A DNA stretch of 5,407 bases, from the NCBI GenBank assembly GCA_021785095.1, contig JAJYGM010000158.1:1-5407 (forward strand). Reading direction: 5' to 3'. The stretch's first letter is position 1, and the number at the start of each line of letters is the position of its first letter. Origin of the DNA: Actinomycetes bacterium (GTDB lineage Bacteria > Actinomycetota > Acidimicrobiia > Acidimicrobiales > Bog-793). Positions 1 through 5,407 of this stretch are shown in pieces. The position numbers and the translations under genes are program-made. The notes beneath the pieces were generated by a model, which was not told where the DNA came from, made no database searches, and saw only the letters and a program-made list of their open reading frames with translations.

Positions 1-273
1 AACCCGCTGACGGCGAACCTGGCCGACTACCCCTTCGTCAGCGCGACCGAGCTGCCGAGCTTCGAGCTGTCCCACACCGAGACCCCGACCCCGCGCAACC
101 CGCTCGGCGTGAAGGGCATCGGGGAGTCCGGCACGATCGGCGCGACCCCCGCCGTCCAGAACGCGGTCGTCGACGCCCTCGCGCACCTCGGTGTGCGTCA
201 CCTCGACATGCCGGCGAGGCCGGAGCGGATCTGGGAGGCGGTCCGGGCCTCGTCGGGCACAACCAGCCGGTGA
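1..273 (+). CDS. coxL: C-terminal part of a form II CoxL-like molybdopterin-binding large subunit (5' end outside window)
   Basis: The first 90 codons, read in frame from base 1 to the TGA at 271-273, encode the C-terminal end of a xanthine dehydrogenase / CO dehydrogenase large subunit. The segment [15 protein letters not shown] contains the GxGE motif whose glutamate is the catalytic base of molybdenum hydroxylases. It is followed by the usual [12 protein letters not shown] helix and a terminal RIWEAVRA segment. An ungapped comparison by eye with the C-terminus of the complete CoxL downstream gives about 56 identities in 90 positions, so the two are close paralogs. GESGTIG resembles form II and other CoxL-like proteins rather than form I CODH. 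The Mo-binding domains and the active-site loop lie outside the window, so substrate and form cannot be settled from this piece. It may be the last gene of a separate upstream cox-like cluster. Confidence 0.93.
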   Translation, partial: NPLTANLADYPFVSATELPSFELSHTETPTPRNPLGVKGIGESGTIGATPAVQNAVVDALAHLGVRHLDMPARPERIWEAVRASSGTTSR

Positions 274-368
274 TGACCTATCGTGCGAGTGGGCTCGGCT
301 CGGGCGAGCTGCCTGGCGGAGCGTCGAGGCGACGTGGTCCAGCGTCGCCCGGGGCTGGCTGAGCCTCG

Positions 369-385
369 CGCCACGTGTCGTGGCG
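369..385 (+). repeat. Perfect 7-bp inverted repeat, 3-nt loop
   Basis: CGCCACG at 369-375 and CGTGGCG at 379-385 are exact reverse complements around the loop TGT. The structure sits nine bases before the larger hairpin at 395-429. A stem this short can arise by chance in such GC-rich DNA, so a role as an operator or RNA structure is only a possibility. Confidence 0.5.
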
Positions 386-394
386 TCGAGCTGG

Positions 395-429
395 ACGCCG
401 CGGCCTCGAGCACTTCGAGGCTGCGGCGT
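395..429 (+). repeat. Strong intergenic hairpin, 15-bp stem and 5-nt loop (terminator-like, no T-tract)
   Basis: Bases 395-409 pair with 415-429 around the loop GCACT at 410-414. Fourteen pairs are Watson-Crick and one (402 with 422) is a G-U wobble in RNA. The stem is mostly G-C. It lies 122 bases after the upstream large-subunit stop and 62 bases before the coxS start. No run of T follows, so it is not a classical intrinsic terminator. It could be a T-tract-less terminator, as proposed for actinobacteria, an RNA stability or processing element, or an operator. The structure is directly visible; the function is inferred. Confidence 0.65.
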
Positions 430-475
430 GCGGTACTGGATCGAGGCAGGGCAGGCGACGGGTCGGGGAGCGAGC

Positions 476-485
476 GAGAAGGGGG
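476..485 (+). promoter_or_regulatory. Ribosome binding site for coxS
   Basis: The purine run GAGAAGGGGG ends five bases before the ATG at 491. Its GAAGG core lies about eight bases from the ATG. It supports the start at 491 over the much longer upstream extension of the same frame. An in-frame GTG at 485 falls inside this run and is therefore less likely. Confidence 0.6.
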
Positions 486-490
486 TGCCC

Positions 491-970
491 ATGCGGGTAC
501 AGGTCCGGGTCAACGGGGTCGAGCACGAGGACGAGGTCGAGCCTCGGGTGCTGCTCGTGCACTACCTGCGCGAGGTCGTCGGGCTCACCGGGACGAACGT
601 CGGCTGCGATACCTCCTCGTGCGGTGCCTGCACCGTGCTGCTCGACGGGGAGTCGGTGAAGTCCTGCACGCTGCTGGCGGCGCAGGCAGACGGACACGAG
701 GTGACCACGATCGAAGGGCTCGCCTCGCCCGACGGGACGCTGCATCCGATGCAGGCGGCGTTCCGCGAGCACCACGGGCTCCAGTGCGGCTACTGCACGC
801 CAGGGATGGTGATGGCGGCCGTCTCCCTGCTGGCCGAGCACCCCTCGCCGACGGAGGCGGAGGTCCGGGAGGGTCTCGAGGGCAATCTGTGCCGCTGCAC
901 GGGCTACCACAACATCGTCAAAGCGGTGCTCGCCGCAGCGGAAGCCGCGCCCGCACCGGTCGGGAGGTGA
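491..970 (+). CDS. coxS: CO-dehydrogenase-type small subunit, two [2Fe-2S] clusters
   Basis: The 159-residue protein is the iron-sulfur subunit of a molybdenum hydroxylase. It carries electrons from the molybdenum site in CoxL to FAD in CoxM and is cytoplasmic, with no signal peptide seen. The N-terminal plant-ferredoxin-like domain has cysteines 39, 44, 47 and 59 ([10 protein letters not shown], then C). The C-terminal helical domain has cysteines 99, 102, 134 and 136 (QCGYCTPG and NLCRCTGY). All eight ligands are present, with the same spacing as the CoxS family. Gln98 before the third-motif cysteine is the residue that contacts the pterin in relatives. The length is slightly below the roughly 166 residues of Oligotropha CoxS. 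The frame stays open upstream to 191, but homology begins at the ATG at 491, which has a good ribosome binding site. It is the first gene of the S-L-M order typical of form II clusters, and its stop lies four bases before the coxL start. The family is certain; the substrate is not. Confidence 0.96.
   Translation: MRVQVRVNGVEHEDEVEPRVLLVHYLREVVGLTGTNVGCDTSSCGACTVLLDGESVKSCTLLAAQADGHEVTTIEGLASPDGTLHPMQAAFREHHGLQCGYCTPGMVMAAVSLLAEHPSPTEAEVREGLEGNLCRCTGYHNIVKAVLAAAEAAPAPVGR
963..967 (+). promoter_or_regulatory. Ribosome binding site for coxL
   Basis: GGAGG lies seven bases before the ATG at 975, within the last codons of coxS. This placement implies that coxL translation is coupled to coxS. Confidence 0.7.
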
Positions 971-974
971 GGAC

Positions 975-3365
975 ATGACGACGACCGAGTCCCGCGGGTT
1001 CGTCGGCACGCCGGTTCGCCGGCGTGAGGATCCAGCGCTCCTCTCGGGCGAGGCACGCTTCGTCGACGACCTCGTCGTATCGGGGGCGCTGCACTTCGCG
1101 CTGGTCCGCAGCCCCGTCGCTCACGCACGGATCCGCTCCGTTGACACCACTGCCGCGGCGAGCATGCCCGGCGTAGTCGCCGTCTTCACCGGCGCCGAGC
1201 TCGCAGGGGACTGGCTCGGACCGATCCCCTGCGCCTGGCCCGTGACTGCGGACATGAAGAACCCGCCCCACTACCCCCTCGCGGTCGACGAGGTCTGTTA
1301 CGCAGGGGACGGGGTGGCGGTCGTGGTGGCGACCTCGGACGCGCTCGCTCGCGATGCCGCGGGCAGCGTCGTAGTCGACTACGAGGAGCTCCCTGCCGTC
1401 GTCGACCTGGAGGACGCGAGCTCCGACCGCGCGCTCGTCCACGCAGCCCTCGGCACCAACCGCGCGTACACCTGGGAGCTGATCCCCGACCCCGACGCCG
1501 TGGAGCGGGCCTTCGCCGAGGCGGCGCACGTGGTGTCGGAGCGCTACATCCAGCAGCGCCTCATCCCCTCGGCGATGGAGCCCCGCGGCGTCCTGGCGGT
1601 GCCGGAGCCCTTCGGTGGCAACCTCACCCTCTATGCATCGACCCAGACCCCGCACATCGTGCGCGTCATGGTCGCCGCGACGCTCGGGATGCCCGAGTCC
1701 AAGCTCCGGGTGGTCGCGCCCGCGGTCGGCGGCGGGTTCGGCTCGAAGATCGACGTCTACGCCGAGGATCTCCTGGCAGTTGCGCTCGCGCGCCGGCTGC
1801 GGCGTCCCGTGCGGTGGCGGGAGGAGCGCAGCGAGAACACCCAGGCGACCATCCACGGCCGGGGGCAGGTCCAGCACATCGAGCTCGCAGCCGACGCGGA
1901 GGGCAGGGTGCAGGCGGTCCGGGTGCGCCTGCTCGCGGACATGGGCGCGTACCTCCAGCTCGTGACTCCCGGGGTCCCCCTCCTCGGCGCCTTCCTCTAC
2001 CACGGCGTCTACGACATCCCGGCGTACTCCTTCAGCTGCACCGCGGTCTTCACCACGACCACGCCGACCGACGCCTACCGTGGGGCCGGGCGTCCCGAGG
2101 CGACGTACGCGATCGAGCGGGCGATGGACGCGCTTGCGGCGAAGACGGGCATCGATCCGGCCGAGCTGCGCCGACGGAACTACATCCGCGCCGAGCAGTT
2201 CCCCTACGCCTCGGCGGCGGGGCTCGTCTTCGACTCGGGCAACTACCACGCGGGGCTCGACGAAGCGCTCTCCGTCGTGCGCTACGACGAGCTGCGCGCC
2301 GAGCAGGCCGACCGGCGTGCGCGGGGGGATCGCGTCCAGCTCGGGATCGGGCTGTCCTCCTACGTCGAGATGTGCGGGTTGGCACCCTCCCGGGTCCTCG
2401 CGTCGCTCAACTACGGCGCAGGCGGCTGGGAAGCGGCCACGGTGCGGATCCTCCCGACCGGCAAGGTCCAGGTCGTGACCGGCTCCTCCCCCCACGGCCA
2501 GGGACATGAGACCGCCTGGTCGCAGATCGTCGCCGACGAGCTCGGGGTGCCGATGGAGGACGTGGAGGTGCTCCACGGGGACACAGCGGTCTCGCCCCAC
2601 GGGCTCGACACCTACGGGTCGCGCTCGCTGTCGGTCGGGGGCACCGCGGTCTGGCTCGCCGGCCAACGCGTGCTCGACAAGGCGCGCGCCATCGCCGCGC
2701 ACCAGCTCGAGGCGGCCGAGGACGACCTCGAGTACACGAGCGGGGCGTTCTCGGTCCGTGGGTCCCCGGAGCGGTCGCTCCCGATCCAGGCCATCGCCTT
2801 CGAGGCCTTCACCGCGCACAACCTGCCGGACGGCATGGAGGCGAACCTGGAGGCCTCCATCAGCTGGGATCCCCCGAACTTCACCTTCCCCTCGGGAACC
2901 CATGTCGCCGTGGTCGAGGTGGACACCGAGACCGGGGCGGTGCGGATCCGGACCTACGTGGCGGTGGACGACTGCGGCAACCAGATCAACCCGCTCATCG
3001 TCGCGGGCCAGGTGCACGGGGGTGTCGCCCAGGGCGTCGCGCAGGCGTTGTTCGAGGAGGCGGTCTACGACGAGGCGGGCAACCTCCTCACGTCCACGCT
3101 CGCGGACTACCTCGTCCCGTCGGCCGCGGACCTGCCGTCGTACACCCTGTCGAGCACCGTCACGCCGAGCCCGACCAACCCGCTCGGGGTGAAGGGTGTC
3201 GGCGAGGCCGGGACGATCGCGTCGACGCCGGCTGTCATGAACGCGGTCGTGGACGCGCTCCGGCCCCGCGGCGTGACCGACATCGTCATGCCCGCCAGCC
3301 CGTGGCGGGTCTGGGAGGCACTCGAGGCATCGAGTGGCGAGACAGACAAGGAGGTGGGGGCATGA
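975..3365 (+). CDS. coxL: Form II CO-dehydrogenase-like large subunit, molybdopterin cytosine dinucleotide-binding
   Basis: The 796-residue protein is the catalytic subunit of a molybdenum hydroxylase, close in length to the roughly 809 residues of Oligotropha CoxL. The N-terminal hammerhead domain starts at about residue 9 (GTPVRRREDPALLSGEARF). Mo-cofactor elements follow: STQTPH with Gln224, matching the glutamine that contacts the molybdenum oxo group; GGGFGSK at 252-258; AYRGAGR at 367-373; PHGQGHETAW at 506-515; and GVGEAGT with the catalytic glutamate at about 744. The decisive loop is AYRGAGR. Form I CO dehydrogenases have VAYRCSFR, whose cysteine binds copper next to molybdenum, whereas here that position is Gly370. 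This places the protein in form II, whose CO oxidation is weak or disputed and whose natural substrate is generally unknown. There is no signal peptide, so it is probably a cytoplasmic (SLM)2 complex. The start is set by GGAGG seven bases upstream and by family alignment. It shares its stop with the coxM start. No frameshift or missing domain is seen. Confidence 0.96.
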   Translation: MTTTESRGFVGTPVRRREDPALLSGEARFVDDLVVSGALHFALVRSPVAHARIRSVDTTAAASMPGVVAVFTGAELAGDWLGPIPCAWPVTADMKNPPHYPLAVDEVCYAGDGVAVVVATSDALARDAAGSVVVDYEELPAVVDLEDASSDRALVHAALGTNRAYTWELIPDPDAVERAFAEAAHVVSERYIQQRLIPSAMEPRGVLAVPEPFGGNLTLYASTQTPHIVRVMVAATLGMPESKLRVVAPAVGGGFGSKIDVYAEDLLAVALARRLRRPVRWREERSENTQATIHGRGQVQHIELAADAEGRVQAVRVRLLADMGAYLQLVTPGVPLLGAFLYHGVYDIPAYSFSCTAVFTTTTPTDAYRGAGRPEATYAIERAMDALAAKTGIDPAELRRRNYIRAEQFPYASAAGLVFDSGNYHAGLDEALSVVRYDELRAEQADRRARGDRVQLGIGLSSYVEMCGLAPSRVLASLNYGAGGWEAATVRILPTGKVQVVTGSSPHGQGHETAWSQIVADELGVPMEDVEVLHGDTAVSPHGLDTYGSRSLSVGGTAVWLAGQRVLDKARAIAAHQLEAAEDDLEYTSGAFSVRGSPERSLPIQAIAFEAFTAHNLPDGMEANLEASISWDPPNFTFPSGTHVAVVEVDTETGAVRIRTYVAVDDCGNQINPLIVAGQVHGGVAQGVAQALFEEAVYDEAGNLLTSTLADYLVPSAADLPSYTLSSTVTPSPTNPLGVKGVGEAGTIASTPAVMNAVVDALRPRGVTDIVMPASPWRVWEALEASSGETDKEVGA
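3348..3355 (+). promoter_or_regulatory. Ribosome binding site for coxM
   Basis: AAGGAGGT is a near-perfect match to the anti-Shine-Dalgarno sequence. Its GGAGG core ends seven bases before the ATG at 3362, inside the 3' end of coxL. It fixes the coxM start at the ATGA overlap. Confidence 0.85.
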
Positions 3366-4183
3366 TCCCCGCGGCGTTCGAGTATCGCAGGGTCCACACC
3401 GTCGAGGACGCGGTCGCCCAGCTCGGCGAGCTCGGCGACGACGCAAAGCTGTTGGCGGGTGGGCACTCGCTCCTCCCGCTCATGCGGCTGCGTCTCGCAA
3501 CCCCGGCGGTCGTCGTCGACATCGGCCGGGTCGAGGGGCTCTCGTACGTCCGTGACGAGGGCGACCAGGTCGCGATCGGTGCCCTCACTCGCCACCGGGA
3601 CGTCGAGATCTCTCCGGTGCTCCGGGAGATGGTCCCGCTCCTCGCGCACGCCGCGTCCCAGGTCGGCGACCCCCAGGTTCGTCACCGCGGCACCATCGGC
3701 GGCTCGCTCGCGCACGGCGATCCTGCCTCTGACCTGCCGGCGGTCGTGCTGGCGCTCGGTGGCACGCTCGTCGCACAGGGCCCGGGCGGGCGGCGCGAGA
3801 TCCCGGCTGGGGAGTTCTTCACGGGGTTCCTCGAGACGGCGCTCGAGCCGGGCGAGGTGCTCGTCGAGGTGCGCGTGCCGGCCTCGCCGGGAGGGTGGTC
3901 CTTCCAGAAGTTCAACCGCCGTGCCCAGGACTGGGCGATCGTGGGCGTGGCTGCGGTCCGCCGCAACGGCTCGAGCGGGGTCGCGCTGGTGAACATGGGT
4001 TCCACGCCTGTTCGGGCGAGGGCGACGGAGGAAGCGCTCGCGAGCGGAGCCTCCGTTGCGGACGCCGCAGCCCTGGCTGCGGAGGGGCTCGACCCGCCCG
4101 CGGACCTGAACGCCTCTCCGGAGTTCCGCGCACACCTGGCGCGGGTGCTCGTGCGTCGGGCGCTCGAGGAGGCAGGCGGCTGA
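3362..4183 (+). CDS. coxM: CO-dehydrogenase-type medium subunit, FAD-binding
   Basis: The 273-residue protein is the flavoprotein subunit that takes electrons from the CoxS iron-sulfur clusters and passes them to an external acceptor. It has the two FAD pyrophosphate-binding motifs of the family, AGGHS at residues 32-36 and TIGGS at 111-115, at the positions they occupy in Oligotropha CoxM. The second continues as LAHGDPASDLP, the form found in form II and other xanthine-dehydrogenase-like medium subunits; form I has TIGGD. The N-terminal F-Y-R-P-like segment (AAFEYRRVHTVEDAV) and the C-terminal CO-dehydrogenase flavoprotein domain (about residues 175-273, beginning SFQKFNRRAQDWAIVG) are intact. 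The ATG overlaps the coxL stop as ATGA and has an excellent ribosome binding site, so the two should be translationally coupled. Its position after L, instead of before S, is the form II gene order. It is slightly shorter than the roughly 288 residues of form I CoxM. Confidence 0.96.
   Translation: MIPAAFEYRRVHTVEDAVAQLGELGDDAKLLAGGHSLLPLMRLRLATPAVVVDIGRVEGLSYVRDEGDQVAIGALTRHRDVEISPVLREMVPLLAHAASQVGDPQVRHRGTIGGSLAHGDPASDLPAVVLALGGTLVAQGPGGRREIPAGEFFTGFLETALEPGEVLVEVRVPASPGGWSFQKFNRRAQDWAIVGVAAVRRNGSSGVALVNMGSTPVRARATEEALASGASVADAAALAAEGLDPPADLNASPEFRAHLARVLVRRALEEAGG
4168..4172 (+). promoter_or_regulatory. Well-formed ribosome binding site at the coxM 3' end
   Basis: GGAGG lies in the last codons of coxM. 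Seven bases downstream is the CTG at 4180-4182, which is in frame with coxD and overlaps the coxM stop as CTGA. The spacing matches that at coxL and coxM exactly. It sits 70 bases before the ATG at 4243, too far to serve that codon directly. It therefore bears on which coxD start is used, unless it is chance purine richness within coxM codons (Glu-Glu-Ala). Confidence 0.45.
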
Positions 4184-4242
4184 GCGCGGACTCGACCTCA
4201 CCCACTGTTCCGACGCCGTGGCCGCCCGGCTCCCCACAGGAG

Positions 4243-5130
4243 ATGCGGGACGCCCTCGAGGCGAACGGGTATCTCGCGGACGACGGGCTCGCGACGGCGA
4301 TCTTCCTGGCGGTCGCGCTCCACCGCCCCCTGCTCCTCGAAGGCGAGGCCGGGGTCGGCAAGACCGAGGTGGCCAAGGCGCTTGCCGCAGCCAGCGGAGC
4401 GGAGCTGCTGCGACTGCAGTGCTACGAGGGGATCGACGCCGCCCAAGCGGTCTACGAGTGGGACTACTCCCGCCAGCTCCTCCACCTACGCGCCGCCGAG
4501 GTGCGGGCCGGCGGTGGTGCCCTCGGCGCGGAGGTGGAGGACGAGCTCTACTCGGAGCGCTTCCTCGTGCGCCGGCCACTGCTGGAGGCGATCGCACCGC
4601 GCCGTGCCCGGCAGTCCCCGCCGGTCCTCCTGATCGACGAGGTCGACCGGGCGGACGACGAGTTCGAGGCGTTCCTGCTCGAGATCCTCTCGGACTACGC
4701 GGTGACGGTTCCCGAGCTCGGGACCTTCCGCGCCGAGCGCCCGCCGGTGGTCGTGGTCACGTCGAACCGGACTCGTGACGTCCACGACGCGCTGAAGCGC
4801 CGGTGCCTCTACCACTGGGTGGAGCACCCCGACTTCGCGCGGGAGGTGGCGATCGTGACGCTGCGCGCCCCCGGGGTGGACGCGACCCTCGTCCGCCAGA
4901 CGGCCGCAGCCGCGCAGACGCTGCGCTCGATGGGCCTCTACAAGCCGCCGGGGGTGGCCGAGACGATCGACTGGGCGGAGGCGCTCGCGGCGGTGGGGCG
5001 GCGCAGCCTGGACGAGGAGAGCGTCGCGGCCACGCTCGGCAGCGTGTGCAAGTACCGGGAGGATGCCGAGCGGATCCGCACCGCAGGGATCGCCGAGCTC
5101 GTCCGCACGGCGGTGCTGCGCGGGGCGTGA
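4243..5130 (+). CDS. coxD: MoxR-type AAA+ ATPase, CO dehydrogenase maturation factor CoxD
   Basis: From the ATG at 4243 the protein has 295 residues, close to known CoxD (about 33 kDa). It is a MoxR-family AAA+ ATPase. Walker A is GEAGVGKT at 34-41, Walker B is LLIDE ending at Asp132-Glu133, sensor 1 lies in VTSNRTRD with Asn175, and an arginine-finger-like KRR is at 185-187. In Oligotropha, CoxD is an ATP-dependent chaperone that, with CoxE, introduces sulfur and copper at the CODH active site. Here the partner CoxL lacks the copper cysteine, so the task may be general maturation or sulfuration of the molybdenum site. The start is uncertain. The frame is open far upstream into coxM, but no ATG, GTG or TTG lies near the junction. 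CAGGAG directly abuts the 4243 ATG, which is too close for a good ribosome binding site. A CTG at 4180 with an ideal site would add 21 proline/serine/threonine-rich residues (316 total). The stop overlaps the coxE start. Confidence 0.93.
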   Translation: MRDALEANGYLADDGLATAIFLAVALHRPLLLEGEAGVGKTEVAKALAAASGAELLRLQCYEGIDAAQAVYEWDYSRQLLHLRAAEVRAGGGALGAEVEDELYSERFLVRRPLLEAIAPRRARQSPPVLLIDEVDRADDEFEAFLLEILSDYAVTVPELGTFRAERPPVVVVTSNRTRDVHDALKRRCLYHWVEHPDFAREVAIVTLRAPGVDATLVRQTAAAAQTLRSMGLYKPPGVAETIDWAEALAAVGRRSLDEESVAATLGSVCKYREDAERIRTAGIAELVRTAVLRGA

Positions 5131-5407
5131 GCGCGGTGCCTCCCACGGTCGGGACGGGCGGGCCGACCTCGCTCCCCGTCGCCTTCGCACGCCTGGTCCG
5201 TGGCCTCGGCGTCGAGGTCCCGATCGGCGCGGTGACCGACTATGCGAGGGCGCTCGCGCTTGTCGGTCTCGGCACCCGGGAGGGTGTCTACTGGGCGGGA
5301 CGCGCCACCCTTGTCCGCCGACTCGAGGACGTCCCCCGCTACGAGCAGGCCTTCGCCGCCTTCTGGCTCGGTGAGCACCTCGCGCCAGCACCGGTTCCCG
5401 CACCCGT
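5127..5407 (+). CDS. coxE: N-terminal part of CoxE, VWA-domain (CoxE-like) protein (3' end outside window)
   Basis: The frame opens with a GTG at 5127-5129 that overlaps the coxD stop as GTGA, and runs 93 codons to the window edge without a stop. The translated start contains PVAFARLVRGLGVEVP, then DYARALALVG, then VYWAGRATLVRR and YEQAFAAFW. This is the characteristic N-terminal pattern of the CoxE-like family that precedes its von Willebrand factor A domain. The VWA domain with its metal-binding motif lies beyond the window. CoxE-type proteins partner MoxR ATPases such as CoxD, and in CO oxidisers both act in active-site assembly. The first 15 residues are Pro/Gly/Thr-rich, and a proline-alanine-rich linker begins near residue 86. 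There is no clear ribosome binding site, so expression probably depends on coupling to coxD. A second in-frame GTG at 5136 is an alternative start. Confidence 0.88.
   Translation, partial: MSAVPPTVGTGGPTSLPVAFARLVRGLGVEVPIGAVTDYARALALVGLGTREGVYWAGRATLVRRLEDVPRYEQAFAAFWLGEHLAPAPVPAP

Larger units (their letters stand above)
274..490 (+). other. Noncoding gap between the two cox units, with inverted repeats
   Basis: This 217-base stretch separates the upstream large-subunit stop from the coxS start and is the only sizeable gap in the window. It contains two notable inverted repeats (369-385 and 395-429) and weaker ones at 298-309 and 322-334. The heptamer TCGAGGC occurs at 324, 415 and 441, and its complement at 403. 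I see no convincing sigma-70-type -35/-10 pair. A promoter for the coxSLMDE unit would be expected here, but it is not recognisable by eye. Reading frames that cross the gap show no family resemblance until the coxS start. Confidence 0.7.

Noticed and set aside
298..334. Short inverted repeats GCTCG/CGAGC (298-309) and CGTCG/CGACG (322-334)
   Set aside because: Stems of five base pairs are expected often by chance at this GC content, and they have no clear relation to a start or a terminator.
273..362. 29-codon small open frame starting at an ATG that overlaps the upstream stop (TGATG)
   Set aside because: The overlap looks like translational coupling, but the product is a short Gly/Arg/Ser/Pro-rich peptide with no recognisable feature and no clear ribosome binding site.
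191..490. N-terminal extension of coxS to an ATG at 191
   Set aside because: The extension would overlap the upstream large-subunit gene and cross the hairpin region. It has no family similarity, and the ATG at 491 has a proper ribosome binding site and matches the CoxS N-terminus.
918..3446. 842-codon open frame on the minus strand, opposite coxL
   Set aside because: It is antisense to an intact coxL with clear family motifs. Its translation is Arg/Gly/Asp/His-rich with no recognisable domain, as expected for the complement of GC-rich codons.
3895..4179. N-terminal extension of coxD to an ATG at 3895
   Set aside because: It would overlap nearly 290 bases of coxM in another frame. It encodes low-complexity Gly/Arg-rich sequence absent from MoxR proteins.
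3107..4597. 496-codon minus-strand open frame opposite coxM and coxD
   Set aside because: It overlaps two well-supported genes. Its composition is dominated by Arg, Ala and Pro, and there is no family motif, so it is a shadow frame of GC-rich coding DNA.
1..5407. CRISPR arrays, tRNA or rRNA genes, insertion sequences or phage genes
   Set aside because: No spaced direct repeats, RNA-gene signatures or transposase/integrase motifs were seen. The window is almost fully occupied by one metabolic gene cluster.

Overview
The window is very GC-rich (roughly 70%, with strong G/C preference at third codon positions). It is densely packed with plus-strand genes that abut or overlap at start/stop codons and have clear GGAGG-type ribosome binding sites. 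Together with the protein sequences, this suggests a high-GC actinobacterium; the sequence alone does not fix the genus.

The window holds most of an aerobic carbon-monoxide-dehydrogenase-like (molybdenum hydroxylase) cluster in the order coxS - coxL - coxM - coxD - coxE. It is preceded by the 3' end of a second, paralogous coxL. Layout: 1-273, C-terminal 90 residues of the first large subunit; 274-490, a 217-base noncoding gap with two inverted repeats, one of them a 15-bp stem; 491-970, [2Fe-2S] small subunit; 975-3365, molybdopterin-binding large subunit; 3362-4183, FAD-binding medium subunit; 4243-5130 (possibly from 4180), MoxR-type AAA+ ATPase CoxD; 5127 to the window end, N-terminus of the VWA-family protein CoxE.

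In this enzyme family, substrate is oxidised at the molybdenum cofactor in CoxL. Electrons then pass through two [2Fe-2S] clusters in CoxS to FAD in CoxM and on to an acceptor. CoxD and CoxE act in maturation of the active site. The order S-L-M, and the active-site loop AYRGAGR in place of the VAYRCSFR of proven CO dehydrogenases, mark this as a form II (CoxL-like) enzyme. The copper-binding cysteine of true CODH is replaced by glycine, so CO should not be assumed as the physiological substrate.

Nothing in the window amounts to a wholly new system. The points most worth a second look are: the pairing of a cysteine-less form II enzyme with CoxD/CoxE maturation factors; the tandem coxL paralogs; the strong hairpin between them; and the start of coxD, where a CTG codon with an ideal ribosome binding site would complete a run of four-base NTGA overlaps.
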